Shown here: positions 17,344 through 25,572 of the stretch, in pieces
Layout of the letters: each line of letters starts with the position of its first letter
Position numbering within the stretch: position 1 is the first letter of the stretch
Assembly: GCA_934426825.1 (NCBI GenBank)
Contig: CAKRYI010000008.1
Coordinates: 35,282-99,281 of the forward strand
DNA: 64,000 nucleotides
Direction of reading: 5' to 3'
Source of the DNA: an uncultured Acetatifactor sp.
Lineage (GTDB): Bacteria > Bacillota > Clostridia > Lachnospirales > Lachnospiraceae
Position numbers and translations under genes: made by a program
The notes under the pieces: generated by a model
The model's input: only the letters and a program-made list of their open reading frames with translations
What the model was told of the DNA's origin: nothing
Databases searched by the model: none

Positions 17344-18612
17344 TTACTCACCTGCCTTAATCAATGTTTTGCCGCTTGCGAGATGGGAATCCTCATAGTC
17401 AGCCAACGAGGTAACACCGGAAATCACGGAATTTTTACCGACTGTGATGCCCTTGGGAATTACGCTCTTTTCTCCTACCGTTACAATGCCCTGATTATAA
17501 ATATGGGGAGCTGTCTCGTTGGGTGCTTCCTCTCCGATTCCAAGACGTACATTATCGGAAATCTTCACGTCCTCCGCCACAATCGCCTTGTTCAGTTCAC
17601 AGTTGTCCCCAATCTTCGTATGATTCATGATAATGGAGTCCCGCACAACCGTTCCTTTGCCAATCGTGACACCGCATCCGATGACGGAATTGTATACCTC
17701 TCCGTATATATCCGTGCCCTCACCGATAATGCTGCGCTCCACCTTGCTGTCTGCCGCAAAATACTGGGGCGGCTGTATTTCACTCTTGGTATATATTTTC
17801 CAGTACTCTTCGTACAGGTTAAACTCCGGAACAATGTCAATCAGTTCCATGTTTGCTTCCCAGTAGGAGCTTAAGGTTCCGACATCTTTCCAGTAGCCGG
17901 TAAATTCATATGCATACAAAGGTGCGCCCTGCTCATGGCAATACGGAATCACATGCTTACCGAAATCAAGTGCCGGCTGCTCTGCCATGGCAATCAGTGC
18001 CTCTTTCAATGTTTTCCAATTAAATATGTAAATACCCATGCTTGCGAGATTGCTTCTCGGATGCTCCGGTTTCTCCTCGAACTCCGTGATTCGCTTATTC
18101 TCGTCCGCAATCATGATACCAAAACGGCTTGCCTCCTCCATGGGAACCGGCATAACCGCTATGGTTACTTCTGCACCGTTGGATTTGTGGAAATCCAGCA
18201 TGACCTCATAATCCATCTTATAGATGTGGTCGCCCGAAAGAATCAGAACATACTCCGGATTAAAACTTTCCATGTATTCCAGATTCTGATAGATGGCATT
18301 TGCCGTACCGGTGTACCACTCACTGTTGGTGCTGCGCTCGTAGGGCGGCAGAACCGTGACACCTCCGATATTGCGATCCAAATCCCAAGGAATACCAATA
18401 CCGATATGCGTATTCAGCCGCAACGGCTGGTACTGGGTCAATACACCAACTGTATCCACTCCTGAGTTAATACAGTTGGAAAGGGGAAAATCAATAATGC
18501 GATACTTACCGCCGAATGCAACGGCAGGTTTTGCCACCTTGGACGTCAATACTCCCAGACGGCTTCCCTGACCGCCAGCCAACAACATGGCAATCATTTC
18601 TTTTTTAATCAT
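17344..18612 (-). CDS. glgC: Glucose-1-phosphate adenylyltransferase
   Basis: Makes ADP-glucose from glucose-1-phosphate and ATP, the committed step of glycogen synthesis. The 422-residue product has the intact pyrophosphorylase signature LLAGGQGSRLGVLT, FGGKYRIIDFPLSNCINSG, YTGTANAIYQN, the catalytic SGDHIYKMDY, EFEEKP and a C-terminal beta-helix. ATG 18612 follows GTGAGGAC. It is the first gene of glgC-glgD, read from a sigma-A-like promoter 60 bp upstream; glgA and glgB are not in this window. Confidence 0.96.
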   Translation of the reverse strand: MIKKEMIAMLLAGGQGSRLGVLTSKVAKPAVAFGGKYRIIDFPLSNCINSGVDTVGVLTQYQPLRLNTHIGIGIPWDLDRNIGGVTVLPPYERSTNSEWYTGTANAIYQNLEYMESFNPEYVLILSGDHIYKMDYEVMLDFHKSNGAEVTIAVMPVPMEEASRFGIMIADENKRITEFEEKPEHPRSNLASMGIYIFNWKTLKEALIAMAEQPALDFGKHVIPYCHEQGAPLYAYEFTGYWKDVGTLSSYWEANMELIDIVPEFNLYEEYWKIYTKSEIQPPQYFAADSKVERSIIGEGTDIYGEVYNSVIGCGVTIGKGTVVRDSIIMNHTKIGDNCELNKAIVAEDVKISDNVRLGIGEEAPNETAPHIYNQGIVTVGEKSVIPKGITVGKNSVISGVTSLADYEDSHLASGKTLIKAGE

Positions 18613-18671
18613 GTCCTCACCTCAATCTAGCCTTCTTACCTGTTCGCGGTGTATTTCCTCAGCTTACTGGT

Positions 18672-18701
18672 ATAATACAGTATAACATACTTATCGTACA
18701 A
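18672..18701 (-). promoter_or_regulatory. Probable promoter of glgC-glgD
   Basis: Minus strand TTGTAC (18701-18696), 18-bp spacer, TATTAT (18677-18672). The 18613-18941 gap is very AT-rich and otherwise holds only the murC promoter. Confidence 0.6.
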
Positions 18702-18866
18702 AGTGAATATTTATTGACAATTATTTTGTTTTTTCTTTTGTTTTTGTGTGGAAATTTTATATATTTTTGATTTATTTATTCATTTTTTCGTCTAGTTCGT
18801 CCAATCTTTCATTGTATATTTCCAACATTTGCATAAAAATTGACAGTTTCATTTTTCATTTAGCAT

Positions 18867-18895
18867 TTGTTTTTTCTTCCTGTTGTGTATATAAT
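18867..18895 (+). promoter_or_regulatory. Probable promoter of murC
   Basis: TTGTTT (18867-18872), 17-bp spacer, TATAAT (18890-18895), 47 bp before ATG 18942. Confidence 0.65.
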
Positions 18896-18941
18896 AGTTA
18901 CATAATAAACAGTTTATTCTATTATATAAGGAAGTGTCACC

Positions 18942-20339
18942 ATGTATCAGATAGACTTTAATCACCCCGCCTCTGTTTATTTTGTGGGCATTGGCGGTAT
19001 CAGTATGAGTGGTCTGGCAGAAATTCTGGCAGATGCCGGTTTCCGGGTTTCCGGTTCCGACCGTTCCCACAGTACCCTGACGGAGACCTTGGAACAGAGA
19101 GGAATCCGTGTTTTCTACGGTCAGCGCCGGGAAAATATTACGGACGACATTGACTGCGTTGTATTTACCAGCGCCATTCACAAAGACAATCCGGAGTACG
19201 TTGCAACCATGGAAAAGGGAATTCCGTTCCTCTCCCGGGCCCAGCTTTTGGGGCAGCTTATGCGGAATTACAAAACTCCCATTGCCATCAGCGGAACCCA
19301 CGGCAAAACCACAACAACCTCCATGGTCAGCGAAATTCTGCTCCGCGCCGGAACAGACCCAACCCTTTCCATCGGCGGAATGCTTAAGACTATCGGCGGC
19401 AATATCCGCGTCGGCAAGTCGGACTATTTCGTCACGGAGGCATGTGAATATACCAACAGCTTTTTAAGTTTCTTTCCCAAGATAGGAATTATCTTAAATA
19501 TCGAAGCTGACCATTTGGACTTTTTCAAGGATTTGGATGACATACGCCATTCCTTCCATGAATTTGCCAGACTGCTGCCTGCGGACGGCTGTCTGATTAT
19601 CAACGGAGACATTCCGAATTACCGTGAAATCACAAAGGACTTGTCCTGTAAGGTGATAACCTTCAGTCTCTCCGAAAAAACCGGCGAGGGTACTTTGGCT
19701 GATTACTATCCGGAGCAGATAACGCATGACAATTACGGGCATCCGTCCTTTTTGTTAAACCATGGTGGGGAACCGGTTCGTTCCTTCTCCCTGCAGGTTC
19801 CGGGTATTCACAATGTAAGCAACGCCATTGCTGCCATTGCGCTGGCTGACCTCCTTTCCATAGACAGCACGGTTACCGCCGAGGCACTTCATGCTTTCAC
19901 CGGTACCGACCGCCGTTTCGAGTACAAGGGCACTGTGGGAGGCGTCACTATAATAGATGATTATGCGCACCATCCTACAGAAATTACTGCAACTTTGTCC
20001 GCGGCGCAAAACTATCCTCACAAAACCCTCTGGTGCGTGTTCCAGCCCCACACCTATTCCCGCACCAAGGCGCTTATGAAAGACTTTGCCAAGGCCCTTT
20101 CACTGGCAGACCGCGTTGTACTGGCGGACATTTATGCCGCAAGGGAGACCGACAGACTGGGAATCAGTTCGGAAACCTTACAGCATGAAATACAGGCACT
20201 CGGCAAAGAATGTGAGTATTTCCCGACTTTTGATGAGATTGAAAATTTTCTTTTGGAAAATTGCATAAACGGAGACCTGTTGATAACTATGGGTGCCGGG
20301 GACGTGCATAAAATCGGTGAAAATCTGCTTGGAAATTAG
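18942..20339 (+). CDS. murC: UDP-N-acetylmuramate-L-alanine ligase
   Basis: Adds L-alanine to UDP-MurNAc, the first amino acid of the peptidoglycan stem. The 465-residue protein has the three Mur ligase domains: the N-terminal UDP-binding fold (FVGIGGISMSGLAEIL), the ATP site AISGTHGKTTTTSM, and the C-terminal domain with TDRRFEYKG, IIDDYAHHPTEI and FQPHTYSRT. Length is normal. AAGGAAG lies nine bases before ATG 18942. It is monocistronic, ended by a hairpin built from DnaA boxes. Confidence 0.97.
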   Translation: MYQIDFNHPASVYFVGIGGISMSGLAEILADAGFRVSGSDRSHSTLTETLEQRGIRVFYGQRRENITDDIDCVVFTSAIHKDNPEYVATMEKGIPFLSRAQLLGQLMRNYKTPIAISGTHGKTTTTSMVSEILLRAGTDPTLSIGGMLKTIGGNIRVGKSDYFVTEACEYTNSFLSFFPKIGIILNIEADHLDFFKDLDDIRHSFHEFARLLPADGCLIINGDIPNYREITKDLSCKVITFSLSEKTGEGTLADYYPEQITHDNYGHPSFLLNHGGEPVRSFSLQVPGIHNVSNAIAAIALADLLSIDSTVTAEALHAFTGTDRRFEYKGTVGGVTIIDDYAHHPTEITATLSAAQNYPHKTLWCVFQPHTYSRTKALMKDFAKALSLADRVVLADIYAARETDRLGISSETLQHEIQALGKECEYFPTFDEIENFLLENCINGDLLITMGAGDVHKIGENLLGN

Positions 20340-20508
20340 TTATCCACATTATCCACAGGACGAAAAGAACTATTCTTCTTTTTGACCTGTGGATATTTTT
20401 TTATTCCCTGTGGATATGTCCCTTGTTTAATTTGTGTAAAAATGCTATGTTTTTCTGATTTTGCAATTATCAGCAATTCGTTTATCCACATTTTCCACAA
20501 TATCCACA
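20340..20508. promoter_or_regulatory. Cluster of seven DnaA boxes, five of them head-to-tail
   Basis: Consensus TTATCCACA occurs at 20340-20348, 20349-20357 and 20482-20490. One-mismatch boxes are TTTTCCACA 20491-20499, ATATCCACA 20500-20508 and, on the other strand, TGTGGATAT at 20388-20396 and 20409-20417. The first two, and the last three on the plus strand, abut without a single base between them. The cluster fills most of the 290-bp gap between murC and dnaD. No dnaA, dnaN or other origin gene is near, so a regulatory or DnaA-titrating role is more likely than oriC. Confidence 0.8.
20350..20402 (+). terminator. murC terminator made of two inverted DnaA boxes
   Basis: TATCCACAGG (20350-20359) pairs with CCTGTGGATA (20386-20395), followed by seven T. 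The 26-nt loop is long for a terminator, but the T run and place fit. Confidence 0.65.
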
Positions 20509-20629
20509 TTTTCCTCCTGTTCCAGTGTTTACAAGGGTTTCGGGAATTTGACTATTTCTTTTTTCGTTACCTTATGCTATACTTTGGATTGCTTGCGAAA
20601 AGCGACGTTTTGGAAAGGACCGGGGAGCT

Positions 20630-21679
20630 ATGGCACGTTTAACAATCTACAAAGACAATTATGTGGATTCCACTATTGTTTCAAACCAATTTATTGATGA
20701 ATATATGAAAGACGCCAATGATGCCCAGCTAAAGGTCTATCTGTATCTGATTCGTATGCTGAATGCCAATCAGGCTACCAGTGTGTCCGAAATAGCGGAC
20801 AAGTTCAACCATACGGAGAAGGACGTCAACCGTGCCCTGAAATATTGGGAAAAGAAAGAACTTTTACAGTTGGACTATGATGAGGACAAGAACCTTATCG
20901 GTATCCACCTGCGTGATTTAAATGCACCTTCCGCCTGCGCGGTTTCCGGAAATGTAACTCTGGCTTCCACTACCGCCCAAGCACCCAAGCTTCCTGCACA
21001 GGAGGTTGCCCCTGCGTTTGTGAAGCCGGTATATTCTCCCGACCAGCTGCGGGAATTCAAGAGCAGGGAGCAGACCCAGCAGCTTTTGTTTATTGCTGAA
21101 TCCTATATCGGAAAGCCCCTCACTCCCTCCGAAATGAAATCCATCCTCTTTTTCACGGATGTTCTTCGTTTTTCGGATGATTTGATTGACTATCTGCTGC
21201 AATACTGCGTGGACCGCGGCAAAAAAGATTTCAAATACATAGAGAAAGTAGCCATCAACTGGGCGGAGGAAGGAATCACCACCCCGAAACAGGCTCAGAA
21301 ATTTTCTTCCAAATATGACAAAAATGTATATTCCATTATGAACGAGCTTGGGAAAAACGGCTCTCCCACCCCGAAGGAGCTGGAGTTTATCAACCGTTGG
21401 ACCAAGGAATACGGTTTCTCCACAGATATTATTTTGGAGGCTTGCGAGCGAACCGTTATGGCGACGGATCGCCACCGTTTTGAATATGCCGAAGGGATTC
21501 TCAGCAGTTGGAAACGCGAGAATGTACACCACAAGGCAGACATCCGCAAAATAGACGATATGTTCCAGAAACGCAAAAACAGCACCGGCACCAAAGCCGT
21601 CTCTTCCAATAAATTTAACCAGTTCTCCCAGAATCAGTATGACTTTGACGAACTGGAAAAACAACTGCTCAGTAACTAA
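20630..21679 (+). CDS. dnaD: DnaD-domain replication initiation/restart protein
   Basis: Primosomal protein of low-GC Firmicutes that remodels DNA and helps load the replicative helicase. In the 349-residue product a winged-helix N-terminal region (about 1-90) is followed by a low-complexity linker and two DnaB_2/DnaD-type helical domains. Each shows the family Y-x3-I-x3-W pattern: FKYIEKVAINWAEEGI (about 205-220) and YAEGILSSWKREN (about 285-297). GGGGAGC precedes ATG 20630. It is 11 bp ahead of dnaI, and the DnaA-box cluster lies upstream, so DnaA may control this operon. Confidence 0.93.
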   Translation: MARLTIYKDNYVDSTIVSNQFIDEYMKDANDAQLKVYLYLIRMLNANQATSVSEIADKFNHTEKDVNRALKYWEKKELLQLDYDEDKNLIGIHLRDLNAPSACAVSGNVTLASTTAQAPKLPAQEVAPAFVKPVYSPDQLREFKSREQTQQLLFIAESYIGKPLTPSEMKSILFFTDVLRFSDDLIDYLLQYCVDRGKKDFKYIEKVAINWAEEGITTPKQAQKFSSKYDKNVYSIMNELGKNGSPTPKELEFINRWTKEYGFSTDIILEACERTVMATDRHRFEYAEGILSSWKRENVHHKADIRKIDDMFQKRKNSTGTKAVSSNKFNQFSQNQYDFDELEKQLLSN

Positions 21680-21690
21680 GGAGAAACGCC

Positions 21691-22674
21691 GTGGCACTTA
21701 ACAAGTCCCAATACGAATCCATTATAAAGGAATATGAATTGACTCAGGACAAGAACCGCCACCTGTTAGAACAGCGCCGCGCCGCTGTTTATGAACAGCT
21801 TCCGGAGTACCGTAAGCTGGAGGAATCCACGGGCAGCGTCTCCGTTTCCCTTGTGGGCGCCGTGATTGACGGGCAAAAGGATGCCCTGAAACAGCTTCAT
21901 GATTCCCTTCACGAAATCACTCTGCGCAAGCAAAAACTCCTGACAGATGCCGGTTATCCCGCTGACTATTTAGAGCCGGTATATGACTGCCCCGACTGTA
22001 AGGACACCGGATTTCTGGTGACGGAGAACGGTCTCAAAGAAAAATGCCACTGTTTCCGCAGCCGGGAAATTTCTCTTTTGTACGACCAGTCAAATATCCG
22101 CGAAATGATTTCTTCCGACAATTTCGGCACTCTCTCCTATTCTTATTATGAAGGACAGGATTTGAGCCGTTTCGAGCGCGCTGTAAAAATTTGCCGGGAA
22201 TTTGTAGAAACCTTTAAAGAGGACTACCACAATCTGTTTTTTTATGGTACAGTAGGTACTGGCAAAAGTTTTCTGTCAGGATGCGTAGCCAACGAATTGT
22301 TAAAACAGGGATGTTCTGTAATTTATTTCAGTTCCTCGGAACTGTTTGAAACTCTTGCACGCTATTCTTTTGATAAAAACAGCAAAGAGCAGCTGTACGA
22401 CTTTTATCATGACTTATACCATTGCGATTTGATTATTATAGATGATTTGGGAACAGAGCTGACAAACTCTTTTGTGGCGTCCCAGCTGTTCTCCTGCTTA
22501 AACGAGCGCCATCTGCGCCGGAAAGCAACCATCATCTCCACCAATCTCAGTCTGGAAGAACTCAGAGACCGGTACTCCGACCGTGTTTTTTCCAGAATCA
22601 CGAGTAATTTTGACTTGTGCAAGCTGAGCGGTCCGGACATCCGGATGTACAAAAAACGTAATTCAATGAATTAA
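21691..22674 (+). CDS. dnaI: Helicase loader ATPase, DnaI/DnaC type
   Basis: AAA+ ATPase that delivers DnaB helicase to the primosome. The 327-residue protein has an N-terminal zinc-type motif (YDCPDCKDTGF, then KCHC, about 95-125), Walker A GTVGTGKSFLSG, Walker B LIIIDDLGTEL, sensor I region ATIISTNLSLEEL and the arginine finger segment YSDRVFSRI. Length and order match DnaI. It follows dnaD by 11 bp with GGAGAA as ribosome site and GTG-adjacent ATG start. The replicative helicase itself is encoded at 55.3 kb. Confidence 0.94.
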   Translation: MALNKSQYESIIKEYELTQDKNRHLLEQRRAAVYEQLPEYRKLEESTGSVSVSLVGAVIDGQKDALKQLHDSLHEITLRKQKLLTDAGYPADYLEPVYDCPDCKDTGFLVTENGLKEKCHCFRSREISLLYDQSNIREMISSDNFGTLSYSYYEGQDLSRFERAVKICREFVETFKEDYHNLFFYGTVGTGKSFLSGCVANELLKQGCSVIYFSSSELFETLARYSFDKNSKEQLYDFYHDLYHCDLIIIDDLGTELTNSFVASQLFSCLNERHLRRKATIISTNLSLEELRDRYSDRVFSRITSNFDLCKLSGPDIRMYKKRNSMN

Positions 22675-22703
22675 CTGTTAACATAGAAAGTGAGGAAATT
22701 TTC

Positions 22704-23888
22704 ATGGGCAACCGCGAAGAAAAAAGAAATTTGGAGACCATACCCGTTGGCTCTCTCGGCATTATCTCTCTGGAGGGATGCAGGATTCTGGGAGAAAAGG
22801 TGGACAAGTATCTGGTAAAATGGAGAGCTGAGCGCGAAAGCGAGCACAAGGACTCCCTTGCATTTGCCGGCTATCAGAGAGATTCCTACCTGTTAAATGC
22901 AAAAGTTCCCCGTTTCGGCTCCGGCGAGGCAAAAGGTATGATATTGGAATCGGTACGAGGCACCGACCTGTATCTGCTGGTAGATGTCCTAAACTATTCC
23001 ATGACCTACTCTCTCTGCGGTCATGAAAATCATATGTCACCGGACGACCATTATCAGGATTTGAAACGTATTATCGCCGCTGTGGGCGGAAAGGCACGCC
23101 GTATCACCGTTATCATGCCTTTCCTGTATGAGAGCCGTCAGCACAAGAGAACTGCAAGAGAATCCTTGGACTGTGCACTGGCGCTTCAGGAACTGGTATC
23201 CATGGGTGTGGACAACATTATTACGTTTGACGCTCATGACCCCAGAGTTCAGAATGCAATTCCCCTTCACGGATTTGAAACCGTACAGCCCGCATACCAG
23301 TTTATCAAGGGTCTGCTCCGCAATGTAAAGGATTTGCAGATTGATTCCAACCACATGATGGTAATCAGCCCGGACGAAGGCGGTATGGGTCGTGCTATCT
23401 ATATTGCCAATGTGCTCGGTCTGGATATGGGTATGTTCTACAAGAGACGTGATTACACCCGCGTTGTAAACGGACGCAACCCCATTGTTGCCCACGAATT
23501 TTTGGGAAGCAGCGTTGAGGGCAAGGATATGATTATCATTGACGATATGATTTCCTCCGGCGAAAGCGTACTGGAAGTTGCCGCTGCATTAAAAAAGCGC
23601 AAGGCAAACAAAATTTTTGTCTTTGCAACCTTCGGTCTGTTTACCAGCGGTCTTGATAAATTTGACAAGGCTTATGAGAACGGCATTATCGACAAGGTGC
23701 TCACCACCAACCTGATTTATCAGGCACCCGAACTGTTACAGCGTGACTGGTATATCAACTGCGATTTGAGCAAATACATTGCCTACATTATCGATACTCT
23801 GAACCATGATTCCTCCATCAGCGACTTGCTGAACCCCAACGAGAGAATCCAGAGCATTGTGTCCCGTTACAAAAAGGGTGAACTGTAA
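22704..23888 (+). CDS. prs: Ribose-phosphate pyrophosphokinase, long clostridial form
   Basis: Makes PRPP from ribose-5-phosphate and ATP, feeding nucleotide, NAD, His and Trp synthesis (including pncB and upp of this window). At 394 residues it is about 80 longer than the usual ~315: residues 1-70 are an N-terminal extension. Visible are RGTDLYLLVDVLN, FLYESRQHKRTARES in the flexible catalytic loop region, TFDAHDPRVQNA, and a PRPP loop VDDM-like segment IIIDDMISSGES. The altered ATP-loop and length mark a separate Prs branch of Lachnospiraceae. It follows dnaI by 29 bp (GTGAGGAAA) and ends at a strong terminator. Confidence 0.92.
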   Translation: MGNREEKRNLETIPVGSLGIISLEGCRILGEKVDKYLVKWRAERESEHKDSLAFAGYQRDSYLLNAKVPRFGSGEAKGMILESVRGTDLYLLVDVLNYSMTYSLCGHENHMSPDDHYQDLKRIIAAVGGKARRITVIMPFLYESRQHKRTARESLDCALALQELVSMGVDNIITFDAHDPRVQNAIPLHGFETVQPAYQFIKGLLRNVKDLQIDSNHMMVISPDEGGMGRAIYIANVLGLDMGMFYKRRDYTRVVNGRNPIVAHEFLGSSVEGKDMIIIDDMISSGESVLEVAAALKKRKANKIFVFATFGLFTSGLDKFDKAYENGIIDKVLTTNLIYQAPELLQRDWYINCDLSKYIAYIIDTLNHDSSISDLLNPNERIQSIVSRYKKGEL

Positions 23889-23901
23889 AGGTAGATTTTG
23901 C

Positions 23902-23944
23902 AAAGCCCCGCTTACCATACAATTTAGGGTAGGCGGGGTTTTTC
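23902..23944 (+). terminator. Terminator of dnaD-dnaI-prs
   Basis: AGCCCCGCTTACC pairs with GGGTAGGCGGGGTT around a ~10-nt loop, followed by TTTTT. It lies 14 bp after prs. Confidence 0.92.
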
Positions 23945-24036
23945 GATTCATAACCGTTCCATTCAGAGACTCTCTTTTTCACGATATAGTTTGTTTTTCA
24001 AATGCCATTTATAATGTTAACCGTTTCATTTTTGTG

Positions 24037-24065
24037 TTGACGTTTCTTCTTTTTCAGGTTATACT
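24037..24065 (+). promoter_or_regulatory. Promoter of bioY
   Basis: TTGACG (24037-24042), 17-bp spacer, TATACT (24060-24065). The expected start point falls inside the BirA operator. Confidence 0.85.
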
Positions 24066-24068
24066 GCT

Positions 24069-24102
24069 AATTGTTAATCTGTTTCCTATCAGGTTAACAA
24101 TT
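24069..24102. promoter_or_regulatory. BirA biotin-repressor operator
   Basis: AATTGTTAATC (24069-24079), 12 bases, GGTTAACAATT (24092-24102): an 11-12-11 inverted repeat with one mismatch, of the TTGTTAACC/GGTTAACAA form bound by biotin-loaded BirA. It covers the bioY transcription start. An extra half-site-like ATGTTAACC occurs at 24014-24022. Confidence 0.85.
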
Positions 24103-24131
24103 ACTCTAAACAGAAAGGCTTGGTTTTCCTT

Positions 24132-24677
24132 ATGAACTCTACAAAAACAAAAAAAATGGCTCTGATTGGTCTGATGACCGCCGTTATCTGTGTACTGGCA
24201 CCTTTTTCTCTGAACCTTCCGTTCAGCCCCGTTCCGATTTCGCTGGGTACTTTGGCAATTTACTTTGTCATCTCCGTTTTAGGCATGAAATCCGGCACTC
24301 TCAGTGTGGTACTGTATATTCTGTTAGGTCTGGTCGGGCTTCCCGTCTTTGCCAATTTCACCGGCGGCGCAGGAAAATTGTTCGGTCCCTCCGGCGGTTA
24401 TATCATCGGTTATATATTCATGGCGCTTATCTGCGGCTGGTTTACTGACAAATGGGCAGACAAAGCCATACTGCGTTTCCTTGGTATGCTGCTCGGCACT
24501 GCGACTTGCTATCTGTTCGGAACGGCATGGCTTGCCTACCAGATGTCCTTAACCTTCTCTCAGGCACTGATGGCAGGTGTGATTCCCTTTATTCCCGCAG
24601 ATTTGGTTAAACTTGTCATTGCCATGTTATTGGGACATCAGTTACGCAAGCGGCTTCTGAAAGCCGGGTTGATTTAA
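24132..24677 (+). CDS. bioY: Biotin transporter substrate-binding membrane protein BioY
   Basis: S-component of a biotin ECF transporter, or a stand-alone biotin carrier. The 181-residue protein has six hydrophobic segments and the family motifs FSPVPISLGTLAIY, GLVGLPVFANFTGG and GPSGGYIIGYIF. Start ATG 24132 fits the family start; the ribosome site is weak (AGAAAGG 12 bases before). The BirA operator over its promoter gives independent support: expression should rise when biotin is scarce. No bioM/bioN gene is adjacent, so it must share energising subunits encoded elsewhere or act alone. Confidence 0.94.
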   Translation: MNSTKTKKMALIGLMTAVICVLAPFSLNLPFSPVPISLGTLAIYFVISVLGMKSGTLSVVLYILLGLVGLPVFANFTGGAGKLFGPSGGYIIGYIFMALICGWFTDKWADKAILRFLGMLLGTATCYLFGTAWLAYQMSLTFSQALMAGVIPFIPADLVKLVIAMLLGHQLRKRLLKAGLI

Positions 24678-24707
24678 TCCTAGCTATTCTACAGTTTGAT
24701 TTATACC

Positions 24708-24852
24708 GATGCTACAGCAGGTATTTCCGCTCAGTTACGCTTTCGCTCCGTAAAAAAGCGCAACGGTACATACAGATTCTCGTTCGTTACCACTCCGAGA
24801 ATCTTAGTACCGGCGTTTTTTAAGGAACTTCGCCGGAAATACCTGCTTTGCA
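24708..24852. repeat. 145-bp imperfect palindrome between bioY and queT
   Basis: Outer arms GATGC...GCATC and a perfect 14-bp inverted repeat AGCAGGTATTTCCG (24716-24729) / CGGAAATACCTGCT (24834-24847) enclose inner arms: AAAAAAGCGC-CGGTAC with GTACCG-CGTTTTTT, GATTCTCG with CGAGAATC, and a side hairpin TTACG/CGTAA. The whole can fold as one long branched hairpin. It may end bioY transcription (T6 at 24815-24820), yet it is far larger than a terminator and looks like a MITE-like or REP-like element. No coding frame is credible in 24678-25048. Confidence 0.7.
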
Positions 24853-24922
24853 TCCGGGAAAATTTCAGATTATTTTAGTGAGCACCATTTATCACAGCCG
24901 ACGATATGCCTGTAAATAACCC

Positions 24923-24951
24923 TTGCATTTTCAATTTCACTATGTTATATT
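24923..24951 (+). promoter_or_regulatory. Promoter of the preQ1-queT transcript
   Basis: TTGCAT (24923-24928), 17-bp spacer, TATATT (24946-24951), about 45 bp before the riboswitch. Confidence 0.65.
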
Positions 24952-24997
24952 ACATGCGTTGCAAATATCTTTCATAACAGATTTTGCAGACTATAAC

Positions 24998-25041
24998 CGG
25001 TGAGTTCGAGACCTTCCTCACCTAAAACAAAACTAAAGGAG
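24998..25041 (+). promoter_or_regulatory. preQ1-I riboswitch of queT
   Basis: Stem GGTGAG (24999-25004) / CTCACC (25017-25022) with a 12-nt loop starting TTCGAGACC, followed by the A-rich tail AAAACAAAACTAA that folds into the minor groove in preQ1-I aptamers. The tail runs straight into the AAAGGAG ribosome site of queT, so ligand binding would block translation. Size, tail and the downstream queuosine-precursor transporter all agree. Confidence 0.85.
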
Positions 25042-25048
25042 AAAAGAA

Positions 25049-25540
25049 ATGAATAAGAAAGTTCTGTTTATCGTCCACGCAGCAGTCATTGCTGCTCTTT
25101 ATGTTGTGCTCACAATGCTCGCTAACGCTCTGGGTCTGGCAAATTATGCCGTTCAGCTCCGCTTTTCGGAGGCTCTGACCATCCTTCCCTATTTTACCCC
25201 TGCTGCCATACCGGGTCTTTTTGTCGGCTGTATTCTGAGTAATTTGCTTACAGGCTGTCTGCCCTTGGACATTATTTTCGGCAGTCTGGCAACACTCCTC
25301 GGCGCACTGGGAACCTATGCCCTGCGTAAGCGCACCAAATGGCTTGCCCCCGTATGCCCCATCGTTGCCAATACACTGATTGTGCCTTTCGTACTGGCAT
25401 ATGTTTATCAGTTTGAGGGCTCCATTCCCTACTTTATGCTGACGGTGGGTGCCGGAGAAATCATTTCCTGCGGTATTTTAGGCATGCTTTTACTGAATGT
25501 CCTTCAGAAATACCGGAAATATATTTTCCCCAACACTTAA
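25049..25540 (+). CDS. queT: Queuosine precursor transporter QueT
   Basis: ECF-type S-component for preQ1/queuine-like precursors. The 163-residue protein has about five or six hydrophobic helices and the family pattern VQLRFSEALTILPYFTPAAI, followed by PLDIIFGSLATLLGA and VGAGEIISCGILG. AAAGGAG lies seven bases before ATG 25049 and forms part of the riboswitch. No queuosine synthesis gene is nearby, which suggests salvage rather than synthesis, though other genes may exist outside the window. Confidence 0.92.
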   Translation: MNKKVLFIVHAAVIAALYVVLTMLANALGLANYAVQLRFSEALTILPYFTPAAIPGLFVGCILSNLLTGCLPLDIIFGSLATLLGALGTYALRKRTKWLAPVCPIVANTLIVPFVLAYVYQFEGSIPYFMLTVGAGEIISCGILGMLLLNVLQKYRKYIFPNT

Positions 25541-25572
25541 CCCATTGTATGCCCACGGCTGCGGGCAGCTTC

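Noticed and set aside
20340..20508. Chromosomal origin oriC
   Set aside because: DnaA boxes are present, but dnaA, dnaN, recF, gyrB or rnpA-rpmH are absent and I see no clear AT-rich unwinding module beside the boxes. Left as regulatory or titration site.
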